From NCBI GenBank assembly GCA_036939975.1, contig JALLPB010000038.1, positions 1 to 30,103 of the forward strand: DNA of 30,103 bases. Direction: 5' to 3'. Shown here piece after piece: positions 16,252 through 24,045 of this stretch. The DNA is from Cyclostephanos tholiformis (taxonomy: Eukaryota > Bacillariophyta > Thalassiosirophyceae > Thalassiosirales > Thalassiosiraceae). The notes under the pieces were generated by a model. That model worked only from the letters and a program-made list of their open reading frames with translations. It was not told the origin of the DNA and did no database searches. A program made the translations under genes and the position numbers. Every line of letters starts with the position of its first letter. The first letter of the stretch is position 1.

Positions 16252-17667
16252 TCATAACTTGTTTTTCAGTTCAATTTGTGTGGCCTCTTCAAGTTGCAGC
16301 TTGTGCATTTCCCAAGCGAAGTCATGTATCATTTGCTCAAACTTCACATATTCTTGAAATATTTGCATAAAATCATCATCTTTCTTCAATTCCTGCAACA
16401 CTACGGCAGTAGACACACCGTTCCGCTCCGAAAGATTGAACCTTTCTTTAGGTCGACTAATCATTCCATTTTCCCCCGTTTCCTCCTCCGTCGATCTTTC
16501 GTTGTCATAGTTTCCAAAGAGGTCATCAATATATTCCCTCAGGTCGTCATCGGTGTATCGATCAGACACAAGTGCATGCCGCAGAATGATCATGGACTTG
16601 TCCATTTGTTCTGCCATTCCCATGATGACATTATAATGTACTAAATTTCGAATGGCCGCAACTGCTTGCGCCTTTGCTCTATTCTCTTCGGGGGTGGACA
16701 GTCTAATATCCGTCGCAGTCATGTTGGCTGTGTTTTGGAATGGAGTCAGCAAATACCTGAAACTTCTTGTCATGTACGAATTCGATTTTCTACTGCCGCG
16801 AACTCTTTTTTTGATCAATGCGACAGTGCCCTCTAAAGATTTATCGGCATCGCTTTCTTTTATCGTTCCAACCTTTTGCTCGTACATGATGCCACTAACG
16901 AAACGCGCCATGGGATCACGTAAAAACACGATGTGTCTTACTGGAGGAGTTTGGGAAGGAAAATCCGTGACGGGACGGCCATGAATGAAGTCACCACTTC
17001 CGATCTGAATATGTCCTCCATATATGTCGAAATTTTCTCTCAATATAGTATTGTTCACGGTGGGATACGGTCTTTCACCCTTCGCATCATCAATATTATG
17101 GAGATCTACGTGTCGTCCATTGACCACTTGCTTCACCCTGCACCCCTCCCAGTCCTCATTCGCTCGAATGGACGAGGATTTTACTTTCGTACAAGAAATA
17201 AGCACCATCCAAGACTTCCGGCAAATCAGTGAGTACCTCTCGAAGAAATCACGCAATGTCGATCCAGCGGCCTTGTAGACGTGCACGAACGAGAATATCG
17301 GCCTGACGTTGGTTAACGGGTCGACGACCACGCGCTTGTCGCCGCAAGTCCACGGGGCAGGACGAATCGCCCTCCTGGCCATATCGCGGGTATAGGACGG
17401 AAGATCGATGGTAGAGGCCGGGATGTATGTACGAGCGAGATGATGATTGCGTGTGTTCATTCTACTATCGGCGTGTCGTCGTTGCTCTCCCGTCGTCACC
17501 AACGACCAGGCCATCAATTGCACGAAAAGTATCATCCCGATGATTAAGGCCAAGATTGCCCCCATCAATTGGTGTTGCTTGGTCCCGAAGATACCGCTCG
17601 ACTTTCTCCGGCCAGTCGGCAATTCGCTCGAGGATGTCTTGATTGCGCGTTTTCGCTGTGCATTCAT
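16252..17667 (-). CDS. Golgi-type carbohydrate sulfotransferase (type II membrane protein)
   Basis: 471 residues, one exon. A basic cytosolic tail of about 33 residues precedes a strong signal anchor (about 34-57, MGAILALIIGMILFVQLMAW), giving a luminal catalytic domain. FSFVHVYKAAGSTLRDFF (126-142) is the 5'-phosphosulfate loop of the sulfotransferase family that includes heparan sulfate 2-O- and galactose 3-O-type enzymes: HV, K, then GST. RHIVFLRDPMARFVSGIMYE (244-263) is the 3'-phosphate site, with its Arg-Asp-Pro and downstream Ser. Both PAPS motifs are intact, so it is likely active. NNT at 205-207 and NMT near 314 are N-glycosylation sequons. Acceptor specificity cannot be read from sequence; sulfated cell-surface polysaccharide is plausible. 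The C-terminus is helical and acidic. It is divergent from the G-gamma-like gene, sharing about 450 bases of upstream DNA. Confidence 0.87.
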   Translation of the reverse strand: MNAQRKRAIKTSSSELPTGRRKSSGIFGTKQHQLMGAILALIIGMILFVQLMAWSLVTTGEQRRHADSRMNTRNHHLARTYIPASTIDLPSYTRDMARRAIRPAPWTCGDKRVVVDPLTNVRPIFSFVHVYKAAGSTLRDFFERYSLICRKSWMVLISCTKVKSSSIRANEDWEGCRVKQVVNGRHVDLHNIDDAKGERPYPTVNNTILRENFDIYGGHIQIGSGDFIHGRPVTDFPSQTPPVRHIVFLRDPMARFVSGIMYEQKVGTIKESDADKSLEGTVALIKKRVRGSRKSNSYMTRSFRYLLTPFQNTANMTATDIRLSTPEENRAKAQAVAAIRNLVHYNVIMGMAEQMDKSMIILRHALVSDRYTDDDLREYIDDLFGNYDNERSTEEETGENGMISRPKERFNLSERNGVSTAVVLQELKKDDDFMQIFQEYVKFEQMIHDFAWEMHKLQLEEATQIELKNKL

Positions 17668-18118
17668 CTTGGAAAGTTATCAATGGCACGTATTCCTTGC
17701 TTGGGCGGCCCTTAACCTCGGCAAGCGTTGGTTCGTTTGCTGTGGCAGTGGTGCCGTGCCTGCCAGCTACCACTGCCTCGGCCCAACCCGGGTGCGCCTT
17801 TTCTGTGTTTGTTAGCTCGTTTTCTTTTTGCTCGATGTCTGAGTGTATTGGGGGGGCGGGGGGGCGGGGCGGAAGAGGGGGGAAATACTGCGGCGCTCGG
17901 ATGTGATAGAGCCGGGAGATTTTGGGGGCACAACCCAACAACCTTGATGAGCCCACCCAGCCAGCGAAACTACCTAGGTACCTACTACTACCTATTACTA
18001 TACCATTAACTCAAAAAACCTAAAAAATAGTGTCATCGCAAACACTTGCGGCCTGCGGCCTGCCTCAACACCACCACAACCTTGCCCCTCGCGATCAGGG
18101 CAGACGCCACCGAGCATC
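17668..18118. promoter_or_regulatory. shared divergent upstream region
   Basis: Lies between the starts of the minus-strand sulfotransferase and the plus-strand G-gamma-like gene, so it should carry both promoters. It contains a G-rich tract with three close G-runs at about 17849-17882. No TATA box or known site is evident. Short frames here overlap in several frames and look like chance. Confidence 0.4.
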
Positions 18119-18382
18119 ATGTCAGATGACGACGAGCCATCCGAGATCGACCTCCTCAACGCCGAAGTGCACGAGCTCAAACAGATATTGACCGGTGTGG
18201 AGACCGCCAAGACCACCCCGGACGAATCCCGCGGCAGGCTCGCGATGTACTGCCAGTCGAAGGGAGGACAGGACCCCTTCATGAAGGCCGACCCCGGCGT
18301 GGAAGACAAGAACGTCTTCCACAGCAAAATGAGCGCCAAGGCAAGCGGCGGCGGGGGGGGCGATTGCTGCGTGATATCATGA
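18119..18382 (+). CDS. heterotrimeric G-protein gamma subunit candidate
   Basis: 87 residues, a usual G-gamma size. Residues 8-30 form an amphipathic, coiled-coil-prone helix (EIDLLNAEVHELKQILTGVE), as expected for pairing with the G-beta N-terminus. It is followed by SRGRLAMYCQSKGGQDPFMK (38-56), which aligns in pattern with the second GGL-domain helix and the following ED/QDP turn. NVFHSKM (65-71) sits where animal gammas have their NPF segment. A Gly linker leads to C-terminal CVIS (C84-S87), a CaaX box for prenylation with a second Cys just before it. Small size, helix pair and CaaX together make G-gamma the best reading. Another small prenylated coiled-coil protein is the alternative. 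The start is the first ATG, and the stop TGA directly follows the CaaX codons. It would act at the plasma membrane with G-beta. Confidence 0.75.
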   Translation: MSDDDEPSEIDLLNAEVHELKQILTGVETAKTTPDESRGRLAMYCQSKGGQDPFMKADPGVEDKNVFHSKMSAKASGGGGGDCCVIS

Positions 18383-19061
18383 TGGATAAGTGAGGGGAGG
18401 GAGCTATGAGCATGGTGACGATGTATAATGGATCTCGGCGGATGTGCAGTGCATTCCTGCGAAAAATAAAAAAATAAATCGCTTGGAGAGGAGATGGAGC
18501 TGACATGACTGGAAATTTTTTTCTTATTGTCTATTAACAATATGGCGTTGGGGCGAGGGAGGGCGATGCGATGTGAGGGGCGGTTGGGAGTCGAGAATCA
18601 ATTGTTATGCTTGACGATTTTTGGCACAAGGTTATTTCTGAAATATTTTTTGCCCCTTTATGATGTATGCAATTCGATCGAGCTACGTTGCTTTTGAGCT
18701 GTTTTAGTATTTTTGGTAATTCTCTTAAAACCAACAAACATGCCTGGACCAATGAGATCAGAATGAAGTTTAGAATCCCGAGCAAATATCTCTGTTCATT
18801 TCCCCCCTTGCGATTCAATGTTGGATGCTAATATTCCTTCCCGTGGCGTTTGTTGCGGCATATTTGCTTAGTGTGCTCAGTGGAATGTTTCCAATAACCC
18901 ATGTTTAACGGCTGGGGTGACTGCAGATCCATGTGGCCATCCGGATAACTTGGAGTGGAGGAGGTAGCTCTATATTACATATCAAAGGGGGGGGGGAATA
19001 TTTTTCTAATTAGGCAATCTAATATTTATTAGTCTTTCTACTTATTACTGCATCACTTTAA
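18383..19061. other. intergenic region, no gene seen
   Basis: Contains the 3' end of the G-gamma-like gene and AT-rich spacer. A short minus-strand frame (18534-18818) has no motif. A run of ten G lies at about 18987-18996. Confidence 0.5.
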
Positions 19062-19839
19062 TCAATGCTGATTTTGGTCGTTCCCCACTTTCCGTTTAGA
19101 CGGATGGGGGATGATCAAGTTCGTAGGCATACTGAGCCCCCCCACACGGGATTTCACGCGCATCAATTCGTTGACGGACGTGATGTAAAGGTATCCGTCC
19201 TCGCCGAACCCCACGCTCGTTAACTCGGACGCATGCCCGTTCCTTCTTCTGATACGAGCCGTCGCATCCAGGGCGAGGGTGCCGACCAACAGCCCCCCGC
19301 CACGCGAGGGCGAGAGTAAGGTCACAGATGAAGGACAAGCTAGGAGGTACACAGTGCCCCTCTCGTCGACTGCCACCTTCGATCCGGGGGAATATTCGAC
19401 ATTGCGGGCGGCTGTATCATCATCCACGCAATCCGACGAGGTCATTTCGTAAAGCAATGTAACTCCCCGCTCCCCCTCGTTGGTCTTCTTTTCGACGATG
19501 TCAACCGCTCCGCCGTCGTCATCGTCCTCGTCATCGTCATCGGAACCGATGGCGACCTCGTACAACACCTTCCTCCAACCTCCGGATCGATCGTTTTCAC
19601 TTGGCGTCATCGAAACCAACACGTACATATTAGTGAAGTCCGTCCCGCCCAATGCCATTCCCTCGATCGAACCGTCGGTCTGAAATACAATTTCGAACAT
19701 GTCGTCGTCATCGCCCTCGCGATACTCCTCGCCAGTCGTGCTCGTCCACCCGTGTGCTTCGCGGCTGCGTTCCGCCGATATGGGCGCGACGTGGACCGCC
19801 TCCTTCCTCCGATAGATAACCCCGACTAGTTTTCGATCG

Positions 19840-19871
<32 letters not shown>

Positions 19872-21278
19872 TGACGACGACGACGCGATGCTGTGATTTC
19901 CGGAAGGGGAGACCGCGGTGGTGGCGGTAACAACATGTCCCATCCTCCCCCCGAAGAACGTGTCCGAGAATAGCAAGTCCCCGAACGGGGTGTACGTAAG
20001 GTGATTCGGTCGGTACACCCTCCTCCTCCTAATACTTCTCGTCCGTCCACCCTCGACGACCTCTCCCCCCTCGACATTCGTATACGGGACCGAAATCACC
20101 AGCGGCGTACGTGCCCCCGTATCGCCTTCCACCCTAACGATCCTCCTCTCGCCCCATTCCGCGACTATGAGATTACGTCCGGCGGAGGCGCGATCGTAAT
20201 TTCGATCGGGTTCCACCGCTATCGACGAGCTCCCCAATAACATCGACGGCGATCCGTCGCGTTTCGTCACAGTCGTAGTAGTCGTAGTCGTGGAAGATTC
20301 GGTCGCGTATACTCGTCCCCCCCCGCCCCCCCTCCTCCGCACCGAGAATAAATTCTCCGGGCACGTACCGTAGCCGTAATCGTCGTTCCCGTCGGCGACA
20401 TCGTCGATACGAGGTCCGCCGGTACGACAACCGCTCCCCTCCATGTGCAAACTCCGCCCGATCGTGATCGGTCCCCCCCCGACCTCCCACCTCCATATCC
20501 TGCCGGATCGTCCCACGTCCGATAATAGGAGATATCCCCGCCCGAGGTCGTTATCGTGCACCCATATCGTGGAGGACAGGCGCGAGAAGTACGGCGGATG
20601 GCTCGACGACGATCGTGCCATTGCATCGTCGAGGTCGTCGTCTACGCCACCGCCGCCGATGGTGGGGGAGGAACATCGACGATCATCGACGCACGGCGGG
20701 GGGAGTACGACGACGTCGGGGGAGGACGAGAGGACGACCTCCAGACGACGGTGGCGTTCCAACGTCAACGTCGACGTCGACGTCGACGACGACGGTGGAT
20801 CGGACGACCGATCGTCGACGTAAAATATCGATCGGAGTATCCCCCCGGCGGCTGCGCCCCCCCTCCCCCCCCCATCCTCATCCCCCCCCACCGCGACGTA
20901 CGTGGCGACGACGTCGTACGGCACCGTCAGGCTCGAGAGCAACCCGCCGCGATATACGCCGTCGGTCATCCCCCCCCCCCCCCGTCCCCCCCATCCCATC
21001 GTCGTGCCGGTACCTCCCCCCCTCGTGATGACGAAGTACGACAAGGCCAGTAGGAAGACGACGAACCAAGCGTGTTCGTCGTGCACGACTTTGGAGTCCA
21101 CCGAATATGCCGCGGCCCGCCCGCCATCGCGCGCGTCGTGTCGGCGACGATGGCGGTCGGCGGGACGATTACCCACCCCGCCGGCATCATCGTAATTCGT
21201 CGTCGTCGTCGAAGTCGGGGGAGAGGCAGTAGGATTGTTGTTCCGCCGTCGGCGCACATCGCCCGACGACGATGTCAT
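19062..21278 (-). CDS. membrane-anchored SMP-30/gluconolactonase-like beta-propeller protein
   Basis: 738 residues in one frame. A disordered basic head (1-65) precedes one membrane helix (about 69-87, EHAWFVVFLLALSYFVITRG). A Gly/Asp/Ser-rich linker reaches about 235, and then a propeller-type region runs to about 720. Its blades are visible in GYLLLSDVGRSGRIWRWEVG (248-267), SSIAVEPDRN followed by GRNLIVAEWGERRIVRVEGD, YRPNHLTYTPFGDLLFSDTF (422-441) and GYLYITSVNELMRV near the end. The RPNHL...SDT segment matches the RPND...D region where SMP-30, gluconolactonase and strictosidine synthase-like proteins hold their metal and active site; the usual Asn-Asp is Asn-His here. Low-complexity inserts (about 16 Ser near 465-479, acidic runs) interrupt the blades. 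The substrate is unknown; hydrolase activity is family inference. The frame crosses a run of 14 C at 20970-20983 encoding poly-Gly, a place to suspect base errors. Confidence 0.7.
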
Positions 21279-21479
21279 TATTTATTTTTCGCATTCGAGC
21301 CGATGGACACTAACAGTCTCCTCTCTCTAGAGATACCTCGCTCCATCCACATCATACGTAAAGGTGCAAGCTACGCATGGTCGGTCGTCGGTAGGGTTTA
21401 GTAGTAGGCACCATATCATAGTTAGCGACGGGGCATGGCCATATTATTCCCGCGGTAGTAGATTGCTTCTACCCTATCT
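21279..21479. other. upstream region of the propeller gene, ending at the assembly break
   Basis: Short spacer upstream of the minus-strand propeller gene, ending at the N. It should contain at least part of that gene's promoter; no site is recognised. Confidence 0.4.
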
Positions 21480-21480
21480 N
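21480..21480. other. single N: probable contig junction
   Basis: The only ambiguous base in the window. The base after it starts an exact 72-bp copy of 4868-4939. Some scaffolders write one N where two contigs were expected to overlap but could not be merged. I read this as a contig boundary rather than a miscalled base. Confidence 0.7.
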
Positions 21481-21552
21481 TAAGATTTATTCTAAGCTCA
21501 CTCTTTACTCTTAATTACATTCTAGTCCAATCTTGACTTCGACGATAGGACA
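21481..21552. repeat. 72-bp exact repeat, copy 2 (MFS intron sequence)
   Basis: Identical to 4868-4939. It starts immediately after the N and ends two bases short of the proposed 5' splice site of the MFS N-terminal exon (GT at 21554-21553, minus strand). The last codons of the unspliced frame (VVLSSKSRLD and TAG at 21524-21522) lie almost entirely in this repeat, so they are probably intron read-through and not real protein. Confidence 0.95.
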
Positions 21553-21554
21553 AC

Positions 21555-22382
21555 CTTTGGAAAACCGAGGAGCGATATGGCCGATGGCGCTTGCCCGCTC
21601 GTCGATCGATCGTACGCGGTGACATCGATTTCCGATTTATCGACCGTATCGTAATTCACGAACCCGTCCACTACTACTACTACTACTAGTGCAACGGAGT
21701 CCATTCCCCCCAATCCATCATCGGAGAGGTTGGTCCCGTATTGCAAGCGAGGGACGAGGAATTTCAGGGTCAAGAGTGACATAATCATCAAACCCAGCGA
21801 TATCGCGCCATATGCACGATGATATCCCACCGCATCGTAAAGTGCGGATCCGAAAATCGGGCCGATTATATAACCGATCCCGCAGGCCGCCTCGACCGAG
21901 GACATTGCCGACTCCCTATCGATGAAAATCGACGTCGCCAGCGAGTAGTATCCCGTGGATATGACCGAGAAGGATGCACCGAGGGAGAACTGAACGAACA
22001 TCAGCATTCCCACCACGGCGATAGCGCGTTCGACGACCTCGTCTCCGGTCGGCGGGGGATCGTCCTTCGGGGGCATACCATCATGCGCGTCGATGTCGAA
22101 TGCACATCCGAGCGACCAAAACATGAGTGACATCCCCGCCATCGAACATGCCATGACGTTGACTGTCCCGACGGATTCGAAGCGATTGACCGCCAAGGAC
22201 GGCGCCACGAGCGAGCCGACGGTCGATGCCAAGAAGACGAGCGACGCGCATCCATCGGATAGTCCGCGCGCGTGCATCTCGAGGGGCAATATCGGCGCCA
22301 CGGTCGTGTAGCAAGACACGGCCACCGCGGCGATGAGCGAGAGTGCGAGATGACACCCGTCGCATCGCGAGGGTGGCATCAA
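21555..22382 (-). CDS. MFS transporter, N-terminal exon (TM1-6)
   Basis: 276 residues: six membrane helices and the central cytosolic loop of a major facilitator. TM1 lies in LALSLIAAVAVSCYTTVAPI. VEAACGIGYIIGPIFGSALY at TM5 is the motif-C-like GxGxxxGPxxG of antiporters and closely resembles SLC18-type vesicular amine transporters. Acidic inserts occupy the TM3-4 loop. The exon ends in SLLGFPK, after which the minus strand reads AAG/GTTGTC, a usable 5' splice site. The unspliced frame stops after ten more codons in the 72-bp repeat. The C-terminal half at 4201-4812 begins at a phase-0 acceptor, so joining gives SLLGFPK-VLLAALT, continuous into TM7. It is divergent from the sterol isomerase gene, with about 320 bases between starts. 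The substrate is unknown. Confidence 0.85.
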
Positions 22383-22701
22383 TGATGATATACTATATGG
22401 CGATGGGCGCGGATGGGGCGCAACTTTTTTCGTATCGTCGCGATTTAGCGAGAGATTGAGCTCACGAGATATTAGGTAGAGTATCGTATTTTTTAATTGG
22501 TGGTCGGTGGGGTGCGGGGTTGGCAGCGAAGCGAGGAGCGGCAGTCATTTTTTTCTTTTACTGATTCCCATGTTAAATACCAGGAATTATTATCCGTTAT
22601 TACGTTTTTGCCGCCGGTTTGAGACCTACCCCCCGGCCCGCCCCGGCGTCCAGAAAAAAAAAGGACGACATAGGTATGTACCTTCCTTCCTCCCGAGGAC
22701 C
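22383..22701. promoter_or_regulatory. divergent upstream region between MFS and sterol isomerase genes
   Basis: Should hold both promoters and 5' UTRs. The plus-strand frame of the isomerase is open through part of it, with an ATG at 22570, but that extension looks like UTR: a run of A (about 22656-22664) and no conserved sequence. No known site is recognised. Confidence 0.4.
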
Positions 22702-23802
22702 ATGGACCAACATCCTCCGACATCGATCCCCATCGAGGCGACCATGTCGGCCGTCTTGGTAACCTCCCTCGCCATCCTCGTGGGGATGCATTTCATGCAA
22801 CTTCCATCGTCATCTCCGCCACGAGGCGCGTCGTCCGCGCATCCCCCCCCCCCGACGCGCGTAGACGACGACACCGACGACGGCGGTCGCGAACGATCGT
22901 CGGTGTCGTTCGTCGGCGGAATGCCGTTACTCCTACCCGATCCGATAACGGAACCGAGCAAGTACTGCCACGAATCATTCGCGTGGCATTACACGTGCGT
23001 GTGGATGACTTTATTCGGATACGTCGTGATATCGGGATGTTACGAGGACTTCACGGCTTGGGGATACCTCGGAGTGTGCGGCGGGTTGGCGTTGCCGTTG
23101 TTGCTGCAGCCGATGTTATATCCCCAGGCCGTCTCGACGTACGTGAATGGGATACATATCGTCAATCCGGATATTCGTAGACCCTACCATCGACGGTACT
23201 CCACGAGGGCCAACCTGTACCTCTTGACCTACTCCTTCATAGGGAACTATTGGTACACCCACTATTTCTACTCGGTGTTGCGCGCGAAGTACACCATGCC
23301 CTCGCATCGGTTGAACGATGTGCCAATCGCGATGTTCCTGGCGACGCACTTTTACTTCAGCACCTACCACGCTTGCGTGGGCAACGGCGTTCTGAGGTAC
23401 GTCGATCGGACGTACGTCGATGGATGGAGGAGGAGACTGCTATTTTGGTTTACGGTCCTATTCATGAGTTACTTCACCGCATTCATGGAAACTTTGACCA
23501 TATCGAGCTTTCCATATTACTCCTTCGAGGATAGGACCATTGCGTATGTTTGGGGGAGCGCGTTTTACGGTATTTATTTCATCGTTAGCTTCCCCGGTTT
23601 CTATTATCTTGATTCTCACGTTGACGATGGGGAAATAGATAAGACCGAACCGCAACCGTGCAAGGGCCCAATTACGCTTATGGACACGTTCATCACCGCT
23701 TGTGGGCATGGGATGCTCATTCTGACGCTGTTGGATTTCGTCAGATTGTATTTGGGTATACCCTTGGTGATAGGTGGAGTTGCATTCGCTGTCACATCAT
23801 GA
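22702..23802 (+). CDS. CPI1: cycloeucalenol cycloisomerase (sterol cyclopropyl isomerase)
   Basis: Opens the 9,19-cyclopropane ring of cycloeucalenol to give obtusifoliol (EC 5.5.1.9), the step that returns cycloartenol-derived sterols to the common route; it acts in the ER membrane. I chose the ATG at 22702 (366 residues) because it sits in GAGGACCATGG; the ATG at 22570 would add 44 residues of unlikely sequence. Family hallmarks seen: RANLYLLTYSFIGNYWYTHY (169-188), YTMPSHRLNDVP (197-208), MFLATHFYFSTYH (211-223), FMETLTISSFPYYSFEDR (261-278), FYGIYFIVSFPGFYYLD (288-304) and LLDFVRLYLG (343-352). The spacing and order match plant CPI1. An N-terminal extension carries one extra hydrophobic helix (about 16-34) and a Pro/Asp-rich linker. 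It supports cycloartenol-based sterol synthesis in this organism. Confidence 0.94.
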   Translation: MDQHPPTSIPIEATMSAVLVTSLAILVGMHFMQLPSSSPPRGASSAHPPPPTRVDDDTDDGGRERSSVSFVGGMPLLLPDPITEPSKYCHESFAWHYTCVWMTLFGYVVISGCYEDFTAWGYLGVCGGLALPLLLQPMLYPQAVSTYVNGIHIVNPDIRRPYHRRYSTRANLYLLTYSFIGNYWYTHYFYSVLRAKYTMPSHRLNDVPIAMFLATHFYFSTYHACVGNGVLRYVDRTYVDGWRRRLLFWFTVLFMSYFTAFMETLTISSFPYYSFEDRTIAYVWGSAFYGIYFIVSFPGFYYLDSHVDDGEIDKTEPQPCKGPITLMDTFITACGHGMLILTLLDFVRLYLGIPLVIGGVAFAVTS

Positions 23803-24045
23803 CGAGGTGCGGCATCGGTCCTCTTTCGATTAAGCAGTGGTATTGCATCGGTAGGACCCTCATGATAACGGAAAGATCAATGAGCGGGATTACATCAGTC
23901 ACATAAATTAATATGCCCGATGTTCTCTTAACATTCAATATACGGTACACAAACCCCTTCAAAATAAAGGATTACTATCGCATGCCCTGCCATAACAAAC
24001 GGCATCTGCCTCCTCCTTCCACGAGGCAACGTGTATCGTTCCCTC
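23803..24045. other. convergent spacer between isomerase and AKR-like gene
   Basis: About 240 bases holding both 3' UTRs. An AATAAA-like string is present near 23965 (AAAATAAAGG), but whether it serves as a poly(A) signal is unknown. Confidence 0.4.

Noticed and set aside
20443..21278. Arg/Pro-rich open frames on the plus strand opposite the propeller gene
   Set aside because: Antisense shadows of GTC/CCC-rich coding sequence, with no motif.
22507..22701. N-terminal extension of the sterol isomerase from GTG 22507 or ATG 22570
   Set aside because: GTG is not expected as a eukaryotic start, and the 22570 extension crosses an A-run with UTR-like composition. The ATG at 22702 has better context and brings the length closer to the family.
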